Positions 1 to 12,437 of a stretch of DNA of 64,000 nucleotides are shown here, one piece after another. Each line of letters starts with the position of its first letter. Positions within the stretch are counted from its first letter, which is position 1. Source of the DNA: Prostheceraeus crozeri (Eukaryota; Platyhelminthes; Polycladida; Euryleptidae). Made by a program: the position numbers and the translations under genes. The DNA lies in NCBI GenBank assembly GCA_907163375.1, contig CAJQUW010003182.1:62001-126000 (forward strand). The letters run 5' to 3'. The notes below the pieces were generated by a model. That model did not search any database and was not told the DNA's origin. It saw nothing but the letters and a program-made list of their open reading frames with translations.

Positions 1-2140
1 TGCGACATGTCCTTCTTGACCTTCATAGGCCACTCCTAAAATTTAAATAATATTCGATAAGTAACCTACTATTGAATCGGCCCGAGACGGAATTCCAATG
101 GTGATAGGTCAATTCAAGGGGTAGGCTACCGGAAACATGTTGAATGCATTTTATCATTTTTGAGTAAATTAGTTTTATGCATTTGTGTGATACACTATTC
201 ATTTTTGGCAACAAATCAGTTTAATCGATTTCCATGCTTAACTAGTTCTTGAACCGAACACAATTGAAACATGTAAAAGTGATTGCTGTTTTTGTTTTCA
301 TAGAACTATAAAAACATACTGAAAAATCGTTGCTGACGAAGTTTGAGCTGCAGGTTTACTCGGTCTTCAAACGGATCGTTCCAAATTACCTTATGCAAAG
401 CAAGAAAATTAGTCGCCACTATAGTATCCCAACATAGGCGACAGGAAGGTTAATAGAGGAGTCTATGGGATAGGTTTATTCAGAACGGATTGTCCGATTG
501 ATTTCAACATTTTCCGAATAATGTTATCTTCGATTGAAATACTCGCAGATTCAGCTTGTGTTTTCCAAGTGTTCAATAGGAGCATCTAAGGATTCAGATT
601 GACATTTTCAAGCAGATTTTCGGGAGGTTTCTGATGCAAAACCATTTTTGACAATGTTTGATGGCTTAACAGTGCGACTGGAAATTGCTCTTGGACGATC
701 ACGACCAATATTTAAGCCAATCTTGTTATCAGCTACATAGGTCCTATTGTATTTATGAACTTATATTTGTTTCAATTTATTTCATTTGGCTGAGTAATGA
801 TAAATCAAACTATCGATTCCTCAGAAGTGAATTGAGATAATTTGATAACATAGGCCTCGTGATACTTAGATATTACATTACGACGCATGATTTTATTTGC
901 ATGTACATCTCATCAATCAAGATTGTGTCAAAATTTGAATGTAATTACAAGTATTGCAAGATCAGAATTCTTCATTGTGTCAAGGCGGTTCTCCCGACTT
1001 TTTCGAGACTTTATAAGAATAGCACATTTATAACAATTCTCATTTGCTCTCCATGCTTGAAAAGTGGCATCTTAAAGACAGAGAAAAGTAGCAGCTGTCA
1101 ACTATGCAAATGGCTGATAATCTTTCTTCAATTAAGATTCCCAAAGCATACCTGAGTAATCGGTGGAAAGAAAAAATGCTACACAACATTTATGAAAGAC
1201 AAATTATGATCCTATTCAACAGATTGCTCTGAAACTGGAGCATTTACACCTATGTATCCTCAACGAATGTTAATGATGTTCCAGGCCTGTAATCTACTCA
1301 TTTCACTTTGTAGCCATTATCAAGAATCGCCTTCAGCCATGCACGCGTATATTCGTGTTGTAAGTAATTAGCGATTGATGTCACTAAAATGCTTTTTGCT
1401 GTTTTATTATGCTAACACAATCACAGTTAGCTTAGTAGAAGAATAGGAAATTGATAATATAATTTGAGAGAAAATCCTCAAAATGTGGATTGACTCTAAA
1501 TGGAAATGGAATCCTAATTCGAGGGCGCTCAAAATGCTCAGCTAGAACTCTCTTGTTGAGGAATAGAACGAGAGTTATCTGAAATAAGCTTTCTTTAACT
1601 ATCTCATTGAAAATCTGATTATCACATGACGAATGTGACATTAGCAGCCACCTGAATTTTAGATTTTATATTTCATGGTAAACTGATCGTTCATAAGTAC
1701 AACCGCAGGGATAAATCTCTACTTTACGAATTTTTTTGCAAAATTCAGTCGACCTTTCCACTTTCGCTACGGATTGAACATGAGCTAAGCATGAAGAATA
1801 AAGAAAGGAAAAAACACCTTTAAGCAAGCATCATGAGACAACATCTCGCTGAAGTGATTGATGTTAATGATTTTGATTGTGTCCTTTTGGGTAGCAGAAG
1901 ATGGTTATATCTAAGATTTAGACGGCTTAACATCGCTGTAAGATTGCGCTAACTCGCACTGCGTCGAACATGCCAAACACAGTCAATAGACGTCATCATG
2001 AAGTAGTATGAAATCTCTGTTTCAATACCATGCTATATAAAACTTTGTCCTAGACTGTCCTTCAATTGAGGTTTATTTATTTTTATTTATTTATTCAATT
2101 TCTGGTTCTTCAGTTGAGTACTTATAGCGTTCTGTCGCTC
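1..2140. other. AT-rich non-coding stretch, nothing recognised
   Basis: Short open frames occur on both strands but none shows a recognisable domain, codon bias or flanking splice sites. A run of TTTA/TTTATTTA simple sequence lies at about 2075-2095, just before the tRNA-like repeat. Confidence 0.6.
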
Positions 2141-2213
2141 GTCGACGGCTCACTTGGTAGAGCGTTGACCTAGAATGCCAGAGGTCGGTGGTTCAATTCC
2201 AACAAGAAATATG
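2141..2213 (+). repeat. tRNA-derived SINE head (Pol III boxes A and B)
   Basis: A D-arm-like hairpin (GCTC/GAGC around ACTTGGTA, about 2148-2163) serves as box A. A classic box B (GGTTCAATTCC) ends at 2200. A GACCT/AGGTC pair between them resembles an anticodon stem, but its loop is too long for a functional tRNA and no acceptor stem closes it. I therefore read it as a SINE head rather than a tRNA gene. The sequence after box B (ACAAGAAATATGTCGAG) has no obvious tail. Pol III transcription would be expected if it were active. Confidence 0.55.
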
Positions 2214-3216
2214 TCGAGTTATCTCAAACTTTTTGAAAGCAATAAAAGTTATAACTGCAAAGCAGGGTCGTTAAGGCGGAGGTGGTCTCTTTCCTCAATG
2301 GCAGATTTTCAGTATCGGTTGGAGGCGGTGGTTGTTTGAAAAGCCACTTCACGGTTATGTTACAAAGAAGCGATTTTTTTGCTGTTGAATAAACAAAGAT
2401 ATCAACGGATAAAGTAAGTGCAGCTAAAAAATTCAAGATAACTTAAATTCGTAACTTGAAAGACTCAGGTCAAGCAAGCAGCATAGCATTCGTTGCAGAT
2501 CAAAATACAAATTTGGATTACAATTTAACTTGTTATGCCAATTTCCAAATTATGGCTGAGGGAAGCTGTCCATTTACAAAGCGTACTGAATAAACTTATC
2601 AGCTTCAAAACATTTTTCTTCATCTTCTTGCAATCGCAGATCGCTTGTAGGTACTGCAGAACATGAATATGCTCACGAGTCTGTCCTGCTTCACCATTGC
2701 ACCATCGTCATGACCAAATCGCACGGAGGAGCAGTTGCTAAAGTACATATATGAAAAAAAAACCAGAGATCTTCAGCAAGTCGCCTGAAACATAAGTAAG
2801 TCGTCTGTAGAGATTGTGCAAATCTAATGTCTTTATCTTGATGATTGAAGCGAATGGGTGAGACTGCTACCAGGAAGACATGAAAGAGGATTGAAGAAAA
2901 AGGATATAATGGACAGAACGAGATAGAGATGTCGAATCCGCACCGGCGATCCTTGAAGACAAGGAATGGCCGTAGAAGAAGATTGAAGCGAATGTATGAC
3001 AACCAAATTTGGTTTTGCAAGATGCTTTCCCTTGATACCTCATTCGGGCGCTTGAGCTCGACTTGATAAAATGTGTCGTTGCCTGAAGTGAATTTACAAT
3101 GAATGAAATTAATAATCTTTAACTATAACCCTAACCAACTCATTTCGCCTTTATGATAATGTATTGCAAGACAAGTGCAAGACTTTCTAAGACAAGCAAT
3201 CTTGCAATTGATAACT
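2214..3216. other. Non-coding stretch, nothing recognised
   Basis: No domain, repeat or RNA recognised. A minus-strand frame at 2691-3020 is open for 109 codons but has no homology I recognise. Confidence 0.5.
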
Positions 3217-3362
3217 GCATCAAATTTCAACAGATGTAGCCACCATGAGAATGTTTGGGCATTGTCAGTCGTGGATAGATTCGAACCAGCGACGCTGGAG
3301 CTAGAGGACGTGCAAGCACCATTTTTCCCACAAGGCCATCACACCATCTGTTGAGAGCCTTC
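3217..3362 (-). repeat. SINE-like repeat with hammerhead remnant, minus copy
   Basis: Reverse-oriented copy of the family seen at 3378-3560, 23417-23570 and 43719-43975. On the minus strand it has the tRNA-like head, box B (GGTTCGAATCT, about 3280-3290) and then CCACGACTGACAATGCCC. The hammerhead stem II has been eroded by a deletion and the GAAA segment is reduced to AAAC, so the ribozyme is presumably dead. It lies head-to-head with the following plus copy, with about 15 bases between them. Confidence 0.7.
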
Positions 3363-3377
3363 CTGGATAATTCATGC

Positions 3378-3560
3378 TCTGAACAGATGGTTCGGTGACC
3401 CTATGATTAGAGGGTGTGATTGCAAGTCCTCTAGCTCCAACGTCGCCGGTTCGAATCTACCCACGACTGATGAGGCCAACAGGCCGATACATGTCTTGTG
3501 GTGATAACACCTGTTGAGATTTGATAAATTTATCAATTGCCAGGTTACTTGTCTTAGAAT
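3378..3560 (+). repeat. tRNA-headed SINE-like repeat with near-canonical hammerhead
   Basis: The order is box A-like sequence (3396-3414), box B GGTTCGAATCT (3448-3458), then a hammerhead-like fold at 3461-3501. The fold has stem I CCACGA/TTGTGG, core CTGATGA (3467-3473), stem II GGCC-AACA-GGCC, then GATA in place of the required GAAA, and ATGTC. The 3' part is a family-specific tail (GATTTGATAAATTTATC, then CAGGTTACTTGTCT). The A-to-T change in GAAA should abolish self-cleavage, so this is a decayed copy of the 43.9-kb element. No poly(A) or obvious target duplication seen. Confidence 0.75.
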
Positions 3561-4840
3561 GCAATGCTATTCTTCTCTGAGAATTCTTCCTTATATGCTG
3601 TGTAGAATTCGATGCTGTATATGGATCATTTTTTCAGTATCATGTTGATACAATTATCAAGTCTTACAAATCATTTTCTGAAATTGAAAGCAATTTTCAA
3701 TATGTTTTCAGAGATACTTCGCAATAATTAAATAAGATCCTGCATCTTAAAAATCAAATTCATCGAGAAAATATAAATTCATATATTTGAGAGGACTCGC
3801 ACCTTCAGACGAATAATGAAATCATGAAGCATTTTACAACCATGACTAAGTGTTTGTTTATGAGATGGAGTTTATTTAATTATCAGATCTTATGACGAAA
3901 TTTCTGATCAAAATGTTAAATTACAACTTGTTTTCTTAATGATCCTGAAGCAGATAGAGTTAGATCAAAACCAAACTGACTGCAATTCCTTTAATTTCAG
4001 AAAGTTAACTTTAGACCATTTGATAACCGATTCTCAAGAGAAAAAGTTAATCTTGCATATTTAATTGCTATTACACTTTTCCACAGGTGCGTCATACCTT
4101 TTCAAAACTCACTCTCTTATGAGCTATTAAGTCACATAAAAGCCCACATCGACTTTAAAGTGTCTATGAAAGAAACAATGTGCTTAGATTTTACCATGCT
4201 TTCATTGTAGCTCGCATTTTGAAAATGAGATTCCTAATTACAAAATTCAGCTGGTTTTGTGGCTAACAATGTTGCGTACTAATGCTTTTGCTGCATATAA
4301 CATGTATATATATATACATATATAGAATGAGAATACATCATTAATCAACAATTTACCAGTAAATTTACTCCTCACCAGCATCACTGTAATAATTCGAAAA
4401 CCCACCGTCGCCATATTCATTGATGAAGTTTGTCACGTACATTTCCAAATATCACATTTTGCTGTTGTCGAAATTATTTACATGCCGGAATATTAATTAT
4501 TGGTGAAATTTTCACGTCTTCATTAGTGGTGTAGGTGGAAATGCTCACAATAGAGGTGATGGAAAAAACCCTGCGTAAGTGAGCAATGTTAATAAGTGAG
4601 CTGCAACTCACAAAGATAAATTTAGCATTTGGATGCAATATATGTGTTGTACATGTAGTTGCACAGTTGTAGATTAATGATCAATTTCGTCATTGACCCA
4701 TTAGCCTGAAATCTGATTCCATTTATTCTGAATTCATTTCCATCTGATTTGATAAAGAGTCAATGAAAATATCATCAGCAATAACATATTTTTTATTGGC
4801 CTTGCCTATTTTAATTATATCAAAATATAAATGATCAAAA
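3561..4840. other. Non-coding stretch, nothing recognised
   Basis: AT-rich. A short (TA)n run lies near 4307-4322. No coding frame or repeat family recognised. Confidence 0.5.
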
Positions 4841-5155
4841 ATCTAGAGAGTAACGACGATTTAGTCAATAAAAGACACCAACACTCCTGATTCCCCGACC
4901 GCACTCGCCTGACCCAGAATCGAACCAGAGTCCGCGGTGGAGACGAGCTCGCACAATGAGCTGTCGATATCACTTGAAGATGACTATTACCTTCACTCGC
5001 GCATTCCTTTGTACCATCAGCTTGGCCTAGTGAAGAGGGTGCGAGCTCGTCTCCACCGTGGACTTCGGTTCGATTCCAGAGTCAGACGAGTGCAGTCGGG
5101 GAATCAAGTGTGCTGGTGTCTTTTATTGACTTAATCGTCATTCTCTAGATATTCA
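4841..5155. repeat. Foldback pair of a second tRNA-derived SINE family
   Basis: Inverted arms at about 4841-4953 and 5039-5155 are separated by an 85-base loop. The arms contain GCGAGCTCGTCTCCACCG, a box B (GGTTCGATTCC, about 5070-5080) and the tail GGTGTCTTTTATTGACTTAA. The same family recurs at 17563-18073 and 19404-19460. Family identity is shown by these shared blocks. The tRNA origin is inferred from box B and the upstream AGCTTGGCCTAGTGAAGAGG, which resembles box A. The inverted arrangement would form a long hairpin if transcribed through. Confidence 0.7.
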
Positions 5156-7052
5156 ATATACTACGACAAACATTTGTTGTCTATGTATGATTGCCAGGTT
5201 ACCAATTATCCATAAATTAAGGGTTTTGAGGATATCAAGCACAAAAAAGAATTTGTTGATCATACAAACGGAAAGTAACAAGCGATCTACTTGTTCATAG
5301 CTGAGACTCGTGCGACGAGTTTGTGCATATTGAAGCTTTGGCACAATGCCCCTTTCCCATCGAGCAATTAGACCGTGTTTTATCATTAGAGTGGTAGATA
5401 AAATATGATACCATCGACATTTTCCAATTTACATGCTGTAGGTTCCGAACAACAACTACCATTTTTCTATCCCAATGCTTCCCTTTTTAATTTAGTGTTA
5501 CCTCATTTATTCATCATAGTATTTTTATGATTCTACATAGATATGCATAGATAGCAGATACTATCATTTCCTGAACTGTTGTAGTCATAAAGCAAGCATA
5601 TTAGGTAAAGTAACCGCTGCTATAGTCACGACGCAACGGCGGACCCATGTTCTACAATGTACATGTGACCGCTCTGGTCTAGCGTCCTTTAATACAGTAA
5701 TAATGTATTGTAATAATGATAATGTATTATCATTCGGATTTCTATGATGGCATTTCTTACATTTGTCATGTCACAAGCTATGCATAATACTGAAAGAACG
5801 CATCATAATCAAAGGCAGCAATGATCATCAATAACTTAAAGAGATAGATGGGTCCACAGTATTATTCAAATATGAAATTGAACTTTATTTATTGGTTATT
5901 GATTGAATCAAAGAGCAATTTAATTAAACCGGAAATATAATTAAATTTAACCGCATGGATTATAATGATTCAAACATTTGTGACTGAATTGTACACATGC
6001 AATTTCTTACTGACCCTAAAACTTTTCTACAATTTAGACGATTGCTTAAAAGATCCATTTAGCCTGTTGTAGAAATAGGCTATTAGATATATTTACTAAT
6101 TTAGCAAACTCGAACATTGCCAAGAAACACAAAAAGTTTTCAGTGCTTTGTAAAAAGACTTAAATCACAACGCTCTTTATGAAATTTACTTGGTAATTAA
6201 ACTAATATCCTTTTGAATGAAATGTTTTAAGAATGTTCAAAGTTACAAGGCATTTGATACCTAATAATTTTCATATTGCTTCGATGCTAAAATCTCAAGT
6301 ATTTAATCGATGATATTCAGTCTAGATACAAGAAAAAATTTGTAGACATTTCCATTTTCAAAATTGATCATCTACTTTTTTAATCCACTGAAACACTTCG
6401 TGAGAAGTTGTCTTCTGACATAATAGCTTTCACTTACTGCTAACGTTCGCATGAGCTGACACTCTACCTCCTCCTTTCAACTTTCTTCAGGATCGAAGTA
6501 TCGTCTTTTGTTTTTTTGATTGACAAAATAGTAGAAAAGTGTAGAAATTCTTTGCTCCCGCTTTGACTAAAAAAAGTGATGGAAGATGTTTTCATGCGCA
6601 TGATGCTTTTAAATCATTCAGAGCTAAATGTGTTATATTTCACACCGTCAATATCGTAAATATAGTGCATCAGCATGTCCGATTTCAATTGTATGCCTAC
6701 TCTTACACTACAAATACGACGCAGGCCTATCAAACCAAACAATCTTCATTTGTCGTAAAAAATCTTACACTTGTTGATATTGATCCAAGTTTGAGTTTGA
6801 ACACCTTGTGTTCCATCAATCTGTCAACTTCGCTCTTCTAGCCTAGTGATACTTTGCCATCAATGCACCTATTCTATTAATGTACCGTCTCTACCAAGTG
6901 AGTCTTTCGAAGCAATTCCGCTGTCTCCTTGTGATGTCTTGGGTAGTGAATTCAATCTTGATCTTACTTCTCAATCTCAAGATCTCGAGTTCAAAATTTT
7001 CCAAATACCGAGATCTAGCGTGCTCTAGAAGTCATGATTATTTATTTTTACA
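5156..7052. other. Non-coding stretch, nothing recognised
   Basis: AT-rich sequence with scattered short frames. No domain or repeat family recognised. Confidence 0.5.
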
Positions 7053-7502
7053 GCACGTGGGTACTTTCCAAATCAATTGAAAACTGTACTCTTGTTAAAA
7101 GATGACACAGACATCGAACAAGCAAAACAGATTTTCAGTGGATTTGACATGAAAATCATTAAATCGGGGAGAAGCTATTTGGGACATGCACCTGGAGATG
7201 ATCTGTGTAAATCCATTTATGATAAACAGAAAATACAAAAATGGGTAGCAGATGTAAAACACATAGCTAAGGTAGCTGCAGATAACCCACAAGCAGCGCT
7301 CTGCGGATATATGAAAGGTCTTTGTCATCGTTGGAATGTCATTCAGAGAACTGTTGTTGATGTGAGTGATTGTTTCATGCACACATTTAGAGAGGGCTTC
7401 ATCCCACATGAGAATGCGATCAGAAATGACTCACACAGAATCGTGTCGCACATCAACGTGCCATATATCATTCCTGAGCTTGCATTCTCAGCTTTCAAAT
7501 GA
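7053..7502 (+). pseudogene. Retroelement remnant (region downstream of reverse transcriptase)
   Basis: An open plus-strand frame begins upstream of the first ATG with GYFPN, then KTVLLLKDD, a GRSYLG segment, DKQKIQKWVADVKHIA, NPQAALCGYMKGLCHRW and TVVDVSDCF. From memory of the family, this order (a Y-P-N...KT-L--K block, a G-R-LG block, a V--WV--V--L block, Q--AA------L--RW and a T--DIS block) is typical of the region after the RT palm in a multicopy invertebrate retroelement. I recognise the pattern but cannot name the clade. No RT catalytic motif is present upstream and the frame ends at 7502 without the expected continuation, so it is a fragment. Confidence 0.5.
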
Positions 7503-8425
7503 GCTATACTTGCATCCGCTATTGTATTTGCTGAGCAGTGCTCAAAATATGAAAATCACTCAATTTACAAATTGCAATTTTTGAATAGATAAACATGAGA
7601 GTATGATAATGTTTGAGGCACGGGATGAACGAGCATTTTCTTAGCTCACTTTTGACATGCTGATAATCAAAATCAATGAACCAGGAAAATAAAGTGATAT
7701 CGAGAAGTTATCACAAATTCATGACTCTTTTGACTGAAAACGCTATGTTCTCCCTTTGTCATTAAAAATGTTCATATTTGGTGTCATCAGAATCCTTGCG
7801 ATGCAAGGAGTGTGAATATGTAGGTTTTATTCAAATATTTAAATAAGTTCAATAGTTCTTCTTCAAACTTCTTCAACATTTTGTCTCATTACCGCAAAAG
7901 TACACAAACAACATGTAAGTGAACGAAGATTCAAAACAAAACAGCAAGTGAAGGCATGTCTGTTCTCTCACAGCTACTGCAGATTGTTTACCTTTCATGT
8001 TGTTTGGAAGGCATGAGAATCAATTACATTTCAGCAAAATTTGTGTGGTCCGTTTTTTATGATCAGCTCTGTAGAACTATTTACACTGCAGGGATATAGT
8101 TTTCCACACACAATAGGCATGGCAATATTCATTGGAATATCAATTTTCGTTCGTATTGGTATGTGTTAGGAGTGATTGACTGGAGAGAAAATTGTGACAA
8201 AGAAAGTTTGATATCAAAGTTGATTTTTTCTTGGATTGCCTTTGTCGGAGCTAAGTACTTTTAGTCCAGATACCGTTGCTTCGACACTCTTGGGGATCGA
8301 TCACACGACCTAATATTCGCTGAAACCATATATAGCTTTAAGCATTATAAATGAGTGGACGATGCGAATGCTTTATCACGCCATTGACCTATTGCTGACT
8401 TTTGTAAATGACACCAATGAAGCTG
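7503..8425. other. Non-coding stretch, nothing recognised
   Basis: No supported feature. Confidence 0.5.
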
Positions 8426-8666
8426 AATGAATCCAAAAGAAAAATCGCTTCCAATTTTACGACTTCTATGTATATTGTAAAATAAATTAACCCGACGCAT
8501 TTCGTCTACACAGACTGTCAAGGGTTACAAACTGTTGCTGTACAAGTAGGTTTATGTACAAATTTGTCCTTGACACAGTCTGTATAGACGAAACGTGTCG
8601 GATGATTTATTTCACAATATACATAGATGTCGTAAAATTGGGTGAGATTTTTCTTTTGGATTCATT
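8426..8666. repeat. Foldback element with hammerhead-like arms
   Basis: Two arms of about 95 bases (8426-8520 and 8575-8666) are inverted copies of each other, opening with ATGAATCCAAAAGAAAAATC on the plus strand. Each arm, read outward from the loop, ends with GTC-TGTRTA-GAC-GAAA followed by GTGTC or GCGTC. Around that sits a stem I which differs between arms but pairs in both: TTGTCC/GGATGA on the plus strand (8564-8569 with 8600-8605) and TAACCC/GGGTTA on the minus strand. The core reads TTGACA rather than CTGANGA. The GACGAAACGTGTCGG block is like the 3' ends of many PLEs, so I infer two PLE-like 3' ends in opposite orientation. Confidence 0.6.
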
Positions 8667-11600
8667 ATGACTGACCTTCCGTACAGACAACTATATCAAA
8701 AAAGCTGAAGTTCAGGGGAAATATATAGTGTCTACTTAGCAAATTCATCTCATATAGAGAAATTATGAAAGTCGAAATATACACAACACATTTCAGCACT
8801 GTGCCGTCGACGGTTTTCATCCGCGCGCCGCCGCCGATCATTATTCAGCGTTTCGCCGGCGGATGAAATTCTTAAAAAGTTGTGTTATTACAAAGCGACT
8901 GTCTGGTACTAATACGTGTGCATTCAAACACGAGGTGCTCTGTCTCTCTCTCTCTCTGTCCTTTTTTTGATCTTGTAGATCGTGCATGAATTCATGAACA
9001 TCATGCGTAGAAATAGAGCCTACAGGCTGATCACGTCTAAGATGGACTGAAGCCAAAGATAGATCAAGAACATAACTAAATCTACATGTAAATGTCTGCA
9101 TTATAGAAATTTGGAGGAAAAGTAGGCCTATCCACATGAAAAAGTCTCACAATATAACAATCAGGACAACATTAGGAATCATGAAGGACAAGTTCCTGCA
9201 TCGGTGGGAAGAGACAAGGTAGTGCTTTATAATATCATACTTGAATATAAAAAGAAAGTAGAAATACACACAGACCTTCTTGCGATTGGATTAATTGAAA
9301 ATCAATTCTATCTTTAGTTGATCTATAATCAATATTTTGCCGCTATAAAGCATAATTAACTATATACAAGCCTAGACTAAGGATAGCCTATTTACAAAAA
9401 TACAGTCAAAAATGCTATTTTATTCGGCTTTGACCAGGTTACTTCGCATGAAGATTATAAACACGATGATCTACCCCATGTAAAACAGAAACCTCTACTT
9501 ATATCTATCCGATAACCCGCCGATGGCCACTACAGGATATAGATCTCAGTGAAACTTTTAAAATGTGTTTATAAGCTATGTATTTCTTGTTATTTCCTAA
9601 AAATATTTTGATTTTCAAGTCTAGAAGTATAATTTTGCTGCATAACTGGCCTGCAGCAAGTCTACCAGATACATTTATTAGTCATCGCAGTCGTCGGACC
9701 AGTTTCCGACTCTTGCTGTTGACCCTCCCCTTGGGTGACTTTTTAAACATAATCGCGTGATATATCAACTGAGAATAAAGCAGAGCACAGCCTTTGTAAG
9801 TTTCCCTATAAGATACCGATGATTTGAAGCACACTTGAAAATCTGAGTAAATTGTACTGTTAAGCACGGAAAATTTGAAATGGAAGCTCTAAAAATTAGG
9901 AAGAGCATGACTATGACATTGCAGATTGATAAATCGCTTTATGAACTGTTAGACAGATTTTTCAATAATTGTCATCCATAGAAATTAGTAATTCCATGAA
10001 CTTAGTGATCCTAAGGCGCTTTTAATAGTTTAGACTTTGTCTGCTATTGATTTATCGACTGTTTATTTCAATAATGTAAAGATAGCAGCGCTATTTATAC
10101 AAAAACGCTATCCGTCTCATAACATCAAACAACTGACATGAAGAAAGATCTGAGAATGCTCTATTACGGGTACGAAAACGATCCAGGTTAAGCACATCAT
10201 TAGTGAGGAGATAGACGTAGAAGATGTACGTGGGTTATATTAAGTTACCAGAAATGAAGATTGTCAATAACAGGAAATCATAAAGTTTCATTTTTCTATT
10301 GTGAATTCTTGAAACTCAATAAACGCTCAATGCCTTCAGTTGTTGACTAAGTTGGCCGATTATGCTTTAATCACGTTTCGGCAGAATTTCAATGCTTGGT
10401 TTAAAGCGGTAGTAACTTCTTTGAAGTGACTTTCACTTCACAAAATGTCAAATGTTTCAGCGATCAAATCGCGATCTGCCAACAACAGATAAAATATACA
10501 ACTGTGATATTTGAAAGTGTTAATTCCCCTTGATTCAGCAGGAGACATGATTGGATATTGAGGTGATATGATAATGATGTGTATTTTCGTAAATTTCTCT
10601 CTCTCCCTCACACGCACACACTCTTTCTTCCCTGAGTCCAATCCATAGTCCAGTTAAACTTGAGGCGTTTCAATTCAGAAAGGTGATCTTGCGAAACAGC
10701 ACTTAAGAGTGGGATAATTGAAGCTTGGGCACATAAGGAATGCAAACGAATGCTTATATTATCGCTTTGTGTGTGTCCCAGTTCAAGAAATGTTGATGAA
10801 GCCTATCTAATAGAAATCTAGAGGTAGAAATTCATGACCGACGTGAAAGTAGATCTTTATGTCACATTTGATGACAAGGAAAACGCGGTGCATTATTTAA
10901 AAAGTAAGCATCAATTTAAATACAATGGTATCCCAACTTTCTTTCATCGCGAAGACTAATTTTTTACACTTCCTTGCTTGTCATCGAGACAATCCTCTTG
11001 TCTAATTAACTTAATGTTTTGTACTTGATGTTATAAATTCTTCCATTTTGTAAATATACAGAGTGTTCTTTTCCATTTAAATACAGGATACTTGAAAATA
11101 GCCTAGATGTCTACACTACATGATTATGATTTTAGGCATCGCAACAATAGTGGCCTTATCTCAGGTGACAACTCCTTTCTAATCATTTTGAAATCTGAGA
11201 AGGCAATTTTATATGCCTGATTTATATTTATGGAAGATATTAAAAAAAGGTCCCTTTATTTTATAGGACTACGGTGCTTCATGTGTGTAACCGAAAATAG
11301 GCCTATCTATGAATAAGTTTTTGCACGTCTAGCCACTTCCGCAAGAATTTTTTTATTTGATAAAAACTTAAAGAAGCAAGATATTTCAGTTGAATTGTAG
11401 TAAAACTTTTTTGCATACAAAATGTTAAGATTCTCCTTCAAATTTTGAGTTAAAAAATTGCAGTTAGTTGCTTTTACAGTAGTATTACATTCCAAAAGTA
11501 TGGTTTGAATAATTAACCGCGCTCTTTTTTTTACTGATTTATTTCAGTTTTTATCACAACTATTGCAGTATTGCTAGAATTCAAAATCAACTCGTAACAA

Positions 11601-12437
11601 TCTTAACAACTATTAGCAATTAGAATTATATAATCGCCTAACTTCTTACATATTCCGCTTTTAAGTATCGATACTGAATATTTGTTAAATAACATCGATT
11701 ACAGAGCTCACATAATATTCTTCACATGCTTATCACAACAAAGATATTAATTAGCTTCGAGTGTATATTTTGTTAAGTTTGATGCTGGCTCCACAGAGCA
11801 AGCCACTACTTGGACAGTATGCATTATACAGACGTGTAGTGGATTTACTAGTCCTAAAGATGCTAAGGAATCAGCACATACATTATGTATGCACTGATAG
11901 GTAAGAACCGTGGATAGATGTTGTTGTCTATTGCATTGAAGTTAGCTTTTAATATACTGATATATTGTTAATCAAAGAATTTTCTCCCTGTCTTAAGGGT
12001 TTGTGTACTAAAAAAATAATTGTGATTATTTGTCTCTCAAGTTAATTTATTCAACAACATTAGTCAAACATAAGTTAACTGTTTACGTGTTAGCTAATTT
12101 GATATTCTGCTGTAGTATATTATTGAACTAAAAATGTTCAAATTCAAACATGTCATAAAATTTGTAATATTACTTTGGATTTAAGGATTATGTGTGTTAA
12201 GTTGTTATGTGCAATATTCATCAATTTGTCTAGGACTTGAAAATACATATTATTATTGGACATTTGCGATGCAATAGTTAAATTAAACAACAAAAATTAC
12301 ATGAGTTAATGTAAAAGGCTTTCTTTTTCGCCAAAAGGCATAGTCAATTAGGGGTAAAATCCTAATTATTTTAGCTGAGCCCGAAAGATTTGGCGAGAGA
12401 AGAAAACCCTAGTTCTTAGCCTGTTTTACCTAGTCAA
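8667..12437. other. Long non-coding stretch, nothing recognised
   Basis: Only short simple-sequence patches were seen (TC-rich near 8939-8960, CA/CT-rich near 10595-10630) along with two TAGGCCTA octamers. No coding or repeat family supported. Confidence 0.5.

Noticed and set aside
2141-2213. Functional tRNA gene
   Set aside because: Anticodon loop too long and no acceptor stem; better explained as a SINE head.
2691-3020. 109-codon minus-strand ORF
   Set aside because: No domain, no codon bias, no splice context, and no similarity I recognise.
3125-3136. AACCCTAACC telomere-like sequence
   Set aside because: Only about one and a half repeat units; expected by chance.
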